The notes under the pieces are model-generated. The model was not told the DNA's origin, did no database searches, and saw only the letters and a program-made list of their open reading frames with translations. Below are positions 18,401 to 27,400 of a stretch of DNA of 64,000 nt, piece by piece. Source of the DNA: JANXQG01 sp963780045 (GTDB lineage Bacteria; Planctomycetota; Planctomycetia; Pirellulales; Thermoguttaceae); the NCBI GenBank assembly GCA_963780045.1, contig CAVZZZ010000001.1, positions 744,001-808,000 on the forward strand, given 5' to 3'. Position 1 is the stretch's first letter; each line of letters starts with the position of its first letter. Made by a program: the position numbers and the translations under genes.

Positions 18401-21329
18401 CAATCCGTACTCCGGCGCCACGAACGTCGTCAACGGCACGCTGAAGCTCGGCGGCACGGGAGCGATCAACAGCTCCAGCGCGATCAACATCAACGGCGGC
18501 AGTTTCATCAACGATTCGTCCGCCATCTCGCAGGTGAACACGATTAACCTCAATAACGGCGCGCTGGGCGGCACAGGGACGTTCAGCAACGCCACGGTCA
18601 CCGTCGCCAGCTCGCCCAGCAACGCGGTCACCGGCGGTGACAGCGGCGCGGGAACGCTCACGGTCAACTCGCTCACCTTCAGCGGGTCCGGGCAGATCAA
18701 CGTGGCCTACGGCGCGAGCCTCTTGAACGCCACGACGCTCGCCGTCAACGGCCCGGCGCACTCCGTGGTCATCCAGAATTCCGGCGGCTATCCGACCGCC
18801 GTCGGCGAATATCCCGTGGTCGACTACAGCGGATCGATCGGCGGCACGGGCAGTGCCGCCTTCGTGCTGGGCACGCTGCCGCCGCGGACCGTCGCGCATC
18901 TGGACTTCTCCAATCTGGGCGTGATCGACTACGACCTGACGGGCACCGACCACCCCGTCTGGACCGGCTCGCAGAGCAGCACTTGGAGCACGGGCAATAT
19001 CCCCGGTTCCAAGAACTGGAAGCTGGCGATTGCCGGCACGGCAACCGACTTCATCACCGGCGACAACGCCGTCTTCGACGACACGGCCCACACCGGGAAC
19101 GTGCAGATCAGCGCCGCCAACGTGCAGCCGGCCGCGGTGACCTTCAACAACAATTCGCTGGTCTACACGATCACCGGGCCTTACGGCATCGCGGATTACT
19201 CGGCCTCGCAATCGACGGCGGTCACGCTGAGCGGCAGCGGCCTGGTCGTTCTCGCGACCGCGAATACCTATACGGGCGGCACGAACATCAACGGCGGCAC
19301 GCTGCAAATCGGCAACGGCGCCGCCAACGGCAGCATCTCCGGCAACGTGAACGACAACAGCGTGCTGGCCTTCAACCTCGCGACGACCAGTGCCCTTGCC
19401 GGCGTCGTTAGCGGCAGCGGCGCCGTTGAAATCGCCGGCGGCCAGATGTTCTTGAGCGGGGCCAACCAGTATGCCGGCGGAACGACGATCAACGGCGGCA
19501 TTTTGAACATCAACGCCGATGGCTCCCTGGGCGCCGCGCCCTCGTCGGCCACGACGAGCGTCACCTTTAACCACAACGGCACGCTGCAATTCGGCGCGAA
19601 CAACGTCTCGCTTGCCGCCAACCGCACTATCGCCGTCAACAGCGGGGTCACGGCCACCTTCGACACCAGCGGTAACGCGGCGACTATAGCCGGGCCGGTG
19701 GTTGACGGCACGGGGTCGGGCGCAATCTCCGTCGTGGGCAGCGGCGCGTTGACGCTGGCTGGATCCAACACTTATACCGGCGCGACCTATATCAGCAACG
19801 TGGCCACGCTCTCCATCGGCAATGGCGGCACGGGCGAGTTCCTTGCCAGTCCGTCCGTCTCCGACAGCGGCACGCTCGCATTCAACCATACGGATGCCTT
19901 GACTTACAGCGGCAATATCAGCGGCCCCGGGGGGCTCACCAATTTCGGCGCCGGCACATTGGTCCTGGCGGGTTCGAATAACTACACGGGCACGACGATG
20001 TTCGCCGGAGGCGTAATCAACCCCGCTAGCTCGACCGCGCTGACCGGCGGCGGCAACCTCACCTTTAACGGCGGAACACTGCTCTATTCGCTTACCGGCG
20101 CAACCGTGCTTTCCAATCCGGCCGTCAATAGTGCGTCAAGCATGAACTTCGACATTGCTTCCGGAACGCTGACAATGAGCGGAAACCTCGGTGCGTCCAA
20201 CACGGGCGGCCTGCTCGTCTATGGCGCGGGCCTGTTGGTCCTCTCCAGCAGCAACAGTTACAGCGGCACGACCACGGTCGGCGCCAACCAGGGGCCGGGC
20301 ACGGTCCTCGCCACGGCTTCCGGCGCTTTCGGCACGGGCCAGCTCACGTTCGACTCCCAAGGCAACGCCAGCACGGCGCAGGTGCAACTGGCGAATAACA
20401 TCACGCTGAGCAACCCGATCAATCAGTGGGGCAGAAACGGCACGCCGACTCCCTCCTTCGAGAACCTCAGCGGCAACAATACCCTCAGCGGCGGAATCAC
20501 CCTCAACGTCGGCGGGACCTATTACTTCCAATCCGACTCCGGGCTGCTGACGATCTCCGGCGGCACGTCGATCACCAGCGCCGCGGGCGGGTCGCGAAAC
20601 GTCAACCTGCAAGGCAACGGCAACGGACTGATCAGCGGCATGGTCATCAACGGCTCCGCGACCGGCGGGCTCTCGCTCACCAAGCTGGGCAGCGGCACGT
20701 GGACCATTTCCAACACCGCCAATGCCTACACGGGCGGCTCGTTCGCCGACGCCGGCGTGCTGCAATTCGCCAAGACGGCCGCGATGCCGGCCACCGGCAC
20801 GGTGAGCGTCGCCGCCGGCGCGATCCTGGCGGTCAACGCGGGCGGCCCCGGCGAGTTCAGCACCGCCATCGCCGGCACAGGATCGATCGGCGGCCTCGTG
20901 GCCGGGATCGGCGGCCAAGGCGCGCCGATAAACTGGACCACGGGCGCGATCCTTGGCATCGACGCGAGCAACGCCCCGGGCGGCGCGACCTACAGCGGCA
21001 ACATCGGCGGCGCCATCGGCCTGGCCGCGCTGGGCACGGGAACGTTGACGCTCACCGGCACGAATACCTATCCCGGCGGAACAGATGTCCTGGGCGGAAC
21101 GCTTATCGTGACCTCGCCCGGCGGAATCGAAGACGCGACCAATCTCTCGGTCGGTTCCGCGTCCGAGTTGGCTGGGTTCGGCACGGTCTTCTCGCCGGTC
21201 GAGCCGGCGGGTGCGTCGTCCGGCGCCGCGCCGGTGCCGGAACCGGGTACTTTAGCCTTGCTGGCGGCGGGCGCAATTGCCGCATCGGCCACCTTGCCTC
21301 GCAGGAAACGGGTCCGCAAAACAACCTGA
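15453..21329 (+). CDS. Giant PEP-CTERM repeat protein, C-terminal part (autotransporter-associated repeats)
   Basis: Continues the preceding fragment; together about 2580 residues. About 1958 residues of autotransporter-associated beta-strand repeats (repeated motifs such as TGNSTYTGGTTF, LAGSNTYTGATYI, LTGTNTYPGGTDV), with no break over 5.9 kb. The end is VPEPGTLALLAAG, a hydrophobic segment and RRKRVRK, a complete PEP-CTERM signal. The first ATG/GTG of this frame is GTG 15492, so a gene finder would start there, but no signal peptide exists there and continuity with the upstream frame is good. Expected to be a beta-solenoid exported by Sec and processed by exosortase; no catalytic residues recognised. 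Function: probably adhesin or surface scaffold. Confidence 0.82.
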   Translation, partial: TLGGTGSISGGGTVTLSASANVAPGNNGTTGNVGTLTLPNLAISGGGTGYFDISGTNQIPGSSVNDQVNVTGNISLAGTTNVFVHVVDNGGVIQTSGTSSYALFNYSGSVSGFTGSSFTLADTGVLTSRQRAQFVNNTASDQIDLDIIGVAGNLTWVGANGASWDNSGGTTNWFNSNNNSLDKFVAGDNVTFAAASAGPPVVSGSGAVNINAAVLPGSVTVSGGSYTFSGTGKITGATPLIVQNGAALTIANTNDFSGGTQLSGLITLGTNNALPTVSTILAINGGTLNMAGYNQQIDSLSGFNGSLITASSGNSTLTYANSALYSNFSGTIADTAPGGGTLGLTISAGTLDVTGGATNYFGPTTVSGSSALFTNSLPNTSAYSVGPAGTLGINNANAAYGASFSNSGNVTFGNSSGTIAMNGPTGGGITSSNGAVLNVSSGSQGFGGSAALYKSTAGTLVLTGNSTYTGGTTFNSGTIQAGPGSSQPNAPGVGDFVWTNPANSAVLDLNGQNISIGAISQPNASTTNVITNSASGTTATLTVGTNNDTTTFAGVLQNGAGTLALSTGGAGTFTLTNTNTYTGGTSVGGGGILSIPHSYSLPYGPLGFNSTGGTLSVPFALTAPSLNFSGSQTLYAAISAPSLTVTGSAFQLGSTVSGAGLETLDLTAVPSFVYSASGQSFNVGGAVNAAPAASATMIMAATNTITAASFGVGAFTNQNFAAQNTGTVNLGQMNTINASSITVGYNKNVGVLQFQSGLTNPTLVIRNTAGNGRANLVVATDSSGQEPTVGTIDLVTGVTGNSILDAMISSGTIGTTTGGAENSTGTFLMGGGTLDATSLFVGQSQSSANNVGTFSTFGGLVKIGALVLGDQHSTGIPTANFTLDGGGILSSTSIALGSVSGGTVTAPSVNFNWNDGTIRNYNTTGSTTSLTVSIPSITLASTGTHTLYVDAGQTATINASISGGGGAVDFIKDGPGTAILTQTNPYSGATNVVNGTLKLGGTGAINSSSAININGGSFINDSSAISQVNTINLNNGALGGTGTFSNATVTVASSPSNAVTGGDSGAGTLTVNSLTFSGSGQINVAYGASLLNATTLAVNGPAHSVVIQNSGGYPTAVGEYPVVDYSGSIGGTGSAAFVLGTLPPRTVAHLDFSNLGVIDYDLTGTDHPVWTGSQSSTWSTGNIPGSKNWKLAIAGTATDFITGDNAVFDDTAHTGNVQISAANVQPAAVTFNNNSLVYTITGPYGIADYSASQSTAVTLSGSGLVVLATANTYTGGTNINGGTLQIGNGAANGSISGNVNDNSVLAFNLATTSALAGVVSGSGAVEIAGGQMFLSGANQYAGGTTINGGILNINADGSLGAAPSSATTSVTFNHNGTLQFGANNVSLAANRTIAVNSGVTATFDTSGNAATIAGPVVDGTGSGAISVVGSGALTLAGSNTYTGATYISNVATLSIGNGGTGEFLASPSVSDSGTLAFNHTDALTYSGNISGPGGLTNFGAGTLVLAGSNNYTGTTMFAGGVINPASSTALTGGGNLTFNGGTLLYSLTGATVLSNPAVNSASSMNFDIASGTLTMSGNLGASNTGGLLVYGAGLLVLSSSNSYSGTTTVGANQGPGTVLATASGAFGTGQLTFDSQGNASTAQVQLANNITLSNPINQWGRNGTPTPSFENLSGNNTLSGGITLNVGGTYYFQSDSGLLTISGGTSITSAAGGSRNVNLQGNGNGLISGMVINGSATGGLSLTKLGSGTWTISNTANAYTGGSFADAGVLQFAKTAAMPATGTVSVAAGAILAVNAGGPGEFSTAIAGTGSIGGLVAGIGGQGAPINWTTGAILGIDASNAPGGATYSGNIGGAIGLAALGTGTLTLTGTNTYPGGTDVLGGTLIVTSPGGIEDATNLSVGSASELAGFGTVFSPVEPAGASSGAAPVPEPGTLALLAAGAIAASATLPRRKRVRKTT

Positions 21330-21337
21330 GACGAGAT

Positions 21338-21372
21338 GTCGAATGTTCGAAATTCGTCATTCGTCATTCGAC
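21338..21372. repeat. 7-bp tandem repeat array (5 units)
   Basis: GTCGAAT, GTTCGAA, ATTCGTC, ATTCGTC, ATTCGAC in consecutive register, starting 9 nt after the stop of the giant repeat protein. The same ATTCGAC/TTCGTCC theme recurs at 55720-55761. The rest of the gap to 21478 shows nothing recognisable. Confidence 0.6.
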
Positions 21373-21478
21373 AACCGGGCGCCTGCCGGCGGTTCGAGCT
21401 TGACCGCCGGACGGGCCCCGGCAGGCTTCCGATAATGAAGTCCGACGTTCAAAACAAATCGCCAGCTTGCAAGCTCCC

Positions 21479-24400
21479 ATGTTTCAAACCCGCTTTCGTC
21501 GTTTAGAATTCCCTGTTCCGATTTGTTTCGTATTTCGGACTTGTTGCTTTGGTTTTTTTCCCAGTTTGCTCCTCGCGGCGCTAATCGTGCTGCCGCTTGA
21601 GCGGATGGCCCGTGCCAATCCGCCTTCCGGCACCAACTGGTCGCTGACCTTCGCCGACGAGTTCAACGGCAACTCGCTGGACCCCTTGAAATGGAGCGTC
21701 GGCATCCCTTGGGATCCCGGCGCCACGACGGCCAGCGGCGTCTCGGTCGGCGGAGGCTACCTCAGTTTGACTTCTAGCCGCGTCAACGGCACTACTTTCA
21801 CCGGCGCGACGATCGCCACGGAGAACTCGTCGTACAACGAGCTCTTCGGCATGACCTACGGCTACGTCGAGGCCAGCATCAAGCTTTGCTCGGTGCCCGG
21901 CTCGTGGCCCACTTTTTGGATGCTGGAAAGCGGCTGGCCGCCGGAGTTGGACATCTCGGAGGACCCGGTTTTCGTCTCCGGCACGAACCTCAACGAATAC
22001 AGCAACAACATCCACTACACGAATTCCAGCGGCGACGCGGCATCGCTGGGCAATGGCGTCTTCAATCCGAACCAGGGCAACCTTGCCGCGGGCTTCAATA
22101 CCTACGGCATGCAATGGACGCCGACCTCGGTAACCTTCTACCTCAACGGCGCCGTGGAATCGACAATCACCAATTCGACCGCCATTGCCAACCTGGTGAA
22201 GTCCGGCGGCGGCCCGATGTACCTGATCTTCAGCCAAGGCACCGGCAGCTATCCGGGCACGCCGAGCGAGAGCCAATGGCCCGACGGCACGAACTCCGTC
22301 TACCAGGTCGACTGGGTCCGCGTCTGGAAGGACAGCGGCGGAACGCCAAGTTCAATCTCCTGGAACAACACCGCCACTAGCGGCGTTGGGAGCTGGACCA
22401 ACGGCGGCGCGTGGTCCGGCGGCGCGGCGCCACAAATGGCCAACCAGAACGCGATCTTCGGCGCCAATTCCGTCAACGGCAACCAGACCGTCAATTGGAA
22501 CTATTCGCAGACCTGCGGCAGCCTGACGTTCAATTCCTCGACCGCCTACACGATCGGCAACGCCGGCGGCAGCCTGATGCTGGCCGCCTCGAACATGACC
22601 GCCGTAATACAGGCCACCTCCAGCAGCAGCGTCTCGCAAACGATCGGTTGCCGCCTCGAGCTTTACAACAACACCGTCATCCAAAACTCGATGACCGGCG
22701 GCCAAACCCTGACGGTCAACGGCAGCATCATCGACGAGGGCTCGCAGACGCTCACGACCAGCGGCGGAGGAACGGTCGTGCTCACAGCGGCGAATACCTA
22801 CGCCGGCGGGACGACCGTGAGCGGCGGCACGCTCGTGATGGCCAATCCGTCCGCCTTGGGCACTGGCGACGCGACCCTCGCCGGCGGCGGAACGCTGGTC
22901 GTCCGCACCAACGGTGGTGATACCGCGTACAACCTGCACATGGGCAGCAACAATACCGGGACCATCGCTTCCGACGTCCTGGTCGGCGGCATCGGCATCA
23001 ACCATACCTTGGGCACCCTGGCCATCGGCTCCAACAGCACGCTCAACATTGCGGCCGGCGGAAACGTGGCCGGCGGCGGGGCACCCGCGCAGCAGGGTCC
23101 GGCCATCACGCTGGGCAACGTGTCGATGAGCAGCGGCGTCGGCGCGGGACCGTCGACCTTCATTCCCACCACCGCAAATCTGGCTCTCGGGGCGGTCACA
23201 TCCACGACCAACTTTGCCAAGACGCTCGTGCTGGACGGGACCAGCGCCGGCAACGTCGTCGGGTACCCTCTGGGTGGCGGCATCTCCAACGGCACGAACA
23301 TCGTCAGCCTCACGAAGAGCAACTCCAGTACGTGGACGCTGCTCGGCGCGAATACTTATACCGGTACGACGAACATTACGGGAGGAAATCTGGTGCTGGA
23401 AAACACCGGCCTGCCGAGCACTTCGGGCGTGAGCGTCGGCAGCGGAGCGACGCTAACGGCCGAAGGGAACGTCGCCACCGGCGGCACGCTGGCCGCCGCG
23501 GGAACCGTCAACCTTGCGGGCGGCGCCATCGGCACACTGAGCGTGGGCGGAGGACTGGTCTTGAACAACGCGACGCTCGACCTCGCGGCGGGTTCGGCGG
23601 CGGCCGACCGCATTGCCGCCGCGGGGCAGGCGAGCGTCACCGGCACGAACACGATCAACATTACCGCCGCGCCCGGCCAGAGCATGACCAACGGCGGATC
23701 GTACACGATTCTTACCGCGGCCGGCGGGTTGAGCGCCGCCAATTTCAAGGTCGGCGCCGTGCCGGCCGCGCTTGGTTTCTATTCGTTCGGCCTTTCGGCG
23801 TCCGGCGCCACTGCTCTGCAGGTCAGCATCAGCGGCAACTCCCCGCCCGCCGTCGCCTACTGGACCGGCAACGCAAGCGCGACACTGAGCGACACCGCCA
23901 ACAACTGGGGGTGCGGACCTTCGATCAACGCTACCAACTGGTCCACCGACGCTGCCGGCGCGAACGATCCCTTGCAGCTTCCCGGGTCGACGACCAACGT
24001 GATCTTCACGGCGGCCAGCGCCACCGCCAGCAATGGCACGCTGGCCACGCAACTGGATTCGGCCTACGCGATCCAGGGCTTGACATTCAGCGTCTCCTCC
24101 AGCGCGGGGATTGCTTCCACCGTGCTGAACACTAACGGCTATTCTCTGACCGTCGGCAGCGCGGGGCTGGCCGTGGCGGCGCCGTCGGCGTCCGGCGCGA
24201 ACCCCGCGGTCACTATCAGCGCCGGTAGTAATGGCCTGGGCGCGGTGCTGGTTGGCGGCAACCAGACTTGGGCAAACAACAGCAACAACCTGGCCCTCAC
24301 CGTGGCCGCAGGAATCAGCCCCGTGTCCGGAACGACAACTTTGACAATTGGCGGCACGGGCACGGGCGGCGTCAACTTGTCCGGAGTCCTCTCCGACGGC

Positions 24401-27400
24401 GGCGGGACGCTTTCCACCGTCTTCGGCCAGGCCGGCACGACCGTCATCTCGGCTTCCGACACCTACAGCGGCACGACGACCATTTCCGGCGGCCTGGTGC
24501 AGATCGCCAGCACGGGGCGACTCGTCAGCAATACCACGATAACCGGTGGAACGCTGCAGCTTAATGGCGGCACGGACCTCATCGGCGACGCAGCGACGGT
24601 CACCGTCCAGCCGGGCGGCGTTTTCGACGTCCGAGCGGCCACCGCGGGCGCCGCCAAGACCGAGACGATCGGCATGTTGTCGGGCAGTGGTCTTGTCACC
24701 CGCGGCAATGCCGGCGCCACCACGTTGACCGTGGGAGCGTCCGGCCTTTCGGGCACGTTTTCCGGCACGATTCAAAACGGCAGCGGAAGCTTCGCACTGG
24801 TCAAGACCGGCGGCGGAACGCTGGCCCTCGCCGGCGGGGCACCCTCTGGGTCCACTTACAGCGGCGGGACGACGATCAACGACGGCGGCGGCTGGCTTTC
24901 GGTCGCCAGCGCCAGCGCTCTGGGCAGCGGCAACGTCACCATCGGCAACGGCAACACGAACCAGTCCGGCGAGCTGCAGATATCCGGCGGAATCGCCATT
25001 GCCTCCGTCCCCACGATCAACCTCGAATCGCGACTGGCCTCCAACATTGGCGGCTCGGCCGAGATCGAAAACCTTTCGGGCAACAACTCGCTTTCCGCCA
25101 ACCTCAATATCAATCTCACCGGCGGCTCGTGCGCGAACATCCTTTCCACCGCCGGCAGCCTGACGCTTAACGGCAACCTCTCCAGCACCGGCCTCAGCTC
25201 GACGCGGGGCTTCGACTTCTACGGCGCGGGCAACGGGCAGGTCAACGGCGTCATTTCCAACGGCACGGCGCAGCCCAGCTTCGTGCAGATGGACGGTCCC
25301 GGCACGTGGACGCTCGGCGGCAACAATACGTTCACCGCCGGAACGACCGTCAACGGCGGCTTGCTCGCCTTTACGGGCAACAACAACTTCGGCAGCGGCG
25401 GAGTGACGGTCAACGGAGGCACCGCCACTTTTCTGGCGAGCAACACGTTTACCAGTGTGGTCACCTTGAACGGCGGAACCGTGGTGATGGGCAACCCGAC
25501 CGCGCTGGGCAACAGTTCCATCACTTTGCTGAGCGGCGGCATCGTCGGCGGCACGCTCGTCGTGCAGACGGGCGGCGGCGACACGCACTACAACATCAAC
25601 GTCGGCAGCACCGACTCGGTCGCGATCGTCTCGGACGTGAGATCGCCCGGCGCGGGCATCAATCACACGCTCGGCAACTTGACCATCGGGGAAGGAACTA
25701 CGGTCAACGTCGCCGCCGGCGGCAATGTGATCGGCGGCGGCCCGTCCATTACCCTTGGCAGCGTCACGCTTACCAGCGGCTTTGGCCCCGGCCCGACGAC
25801 CTTCGTACCGACGACCGCCGCGATCACCCTCGGCGCGGTCACGACCACGACGAATTCCCTCAAGACGCTCGTCCTGGACGGCACCAGCACGGGCAACGTC
25901 GTCGCCGGCGCGATCACCGACGGCTCCAACGAAATCGCCGTGGTGAAATCGAACTCAAGCACTTGGACGCTCCCCGGTTCCAGCACGTACACCGCCGGCA
26001 CGATGGTCAACGGCGGCGTGCTGGATGTCACCGGGGTGGTCACGGCCTCCGCCACCGATGCCATAACGATGGTCGCTAGCGGAACCAACAACGCTGTCCT
26101 GCAGGTCAGCGGCACGATGGCGCAATACTCAATGGCGATCGGCACGGGCAGCGGCGTCGCCGGCGCAGTGATCCAAACGGGCGGCTCCGTGGCCACCACG
26201 CTCACCGGCAGCCACACGCTTGCGATCGGCGATATCTCCGGCGGCTACGGTTACTACAAGCTGGCAGCCGGCGCGCTGGCTACGCAGGAGACACAGATCG
26301 GCACCTGGGGACCAATCGGCGGCAACAACGGCGGCAGCGGCATCCTCGAAGTTGACGGCGGCACGCTCAATAATCTTGGCTGGCTGGTGATGAACCGCAG
26401 CACGGCGGCAAATGCCCAGACCGGCGTGCTCAACTTGTCCGGCGGCCAGATCAAATACGGCGGCGGCGGCTTGCAGGCCAACTGGGGGACCGGCCAGACT
26501 GCCGTCATCAATGTCCGCGGCGGCACGCTCGCCACGGCCAACGCCACGCCGATCGCGCTGGACGTCGGCGGCGCGGGCAATACGGGAATCTTGAACCTCG
26601 ACGGCGGCGTGGTTCAACCGTCCAACATCTACGGCGGAGGGACGATCGTCAATTTCAACGGCGGCACCCTGCGGGCCAACAACGCCAGCTCGAACGTCTT
26701 GGCGGTCGGCAGCGCCTACGTCTATGCGGGCGGCGCAACCATCGACACCAACGGTTTTGCGGTCACGCTCGCGCAAAGCCTGCTCGCGCCCAGCGGCAGC
26801 GGCGTGACGGCCGGCGGGCTGGCAGTCAGCGGATCCGAATACGTCGGCCCGCCGATCGTGTCCATCACCGATCCCACCGGCTCGGGCGCGACGGCCGTGG
26901 CCAACATCGACGCCAACGGCAATCTGACCGGCGTCACGATTACCAATCCGGGCGTCGGCTACACGTCGCCCACCTTCACGTTGAGCGGAGGCGGCGGAGC
27001 CGGCGCTGTCGGCGGCACGGCGAGCCTGACGGCAAATTCGGGCGGCGGAGTCACCAAGGTTGGCGCTGGCACGCTGAGCGTCCAGTCCACCAACGGCTAC
27101 GCCGGTCCGACCGTCATCAGCGGCGGCGTGCTCGAGCTGGCGCGTATCGTGCCGCAACTGGCCTACAGTTTCACCTCCGGCGCCGCGGTCAACAGCGGGA
27201 GCAACGTCAGCAACGTGACCGCTACGCCCGTCGGCTCGCCGGTCTTCAGCGCCAGCGGCGGTCCGGGCGGCCTGGGCGCGATGGGCCTCAACGGCAACAA
27301 CTACCTCGCGCTCACCTCCAGCAGCCTGCCGAACCTCAGCGGCAGCGCCAGCTACACCATCGGCATGTGGATCAAGACCAGCGAGGCCGGCGCCAGCTTT

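Noticed and set aside
17877..19889. 670-codon minus-strand frame (and similar long antisense frames at 23453-25666 and 26129-28693)
   Set aside because: They lie antisense to the autotransporter-repeat genes; composition is Arg/Ala/Gly/Val-rich with no motif, an effect of GGC/GCC-rich repeat codons.
14000..21300. CRISPR-like periodicity in the giant genes
   Set aside because: Repeats are protein-level and degenerate with variable length; no identical 24-40-bp repeats with unique spacers and no cas genes.
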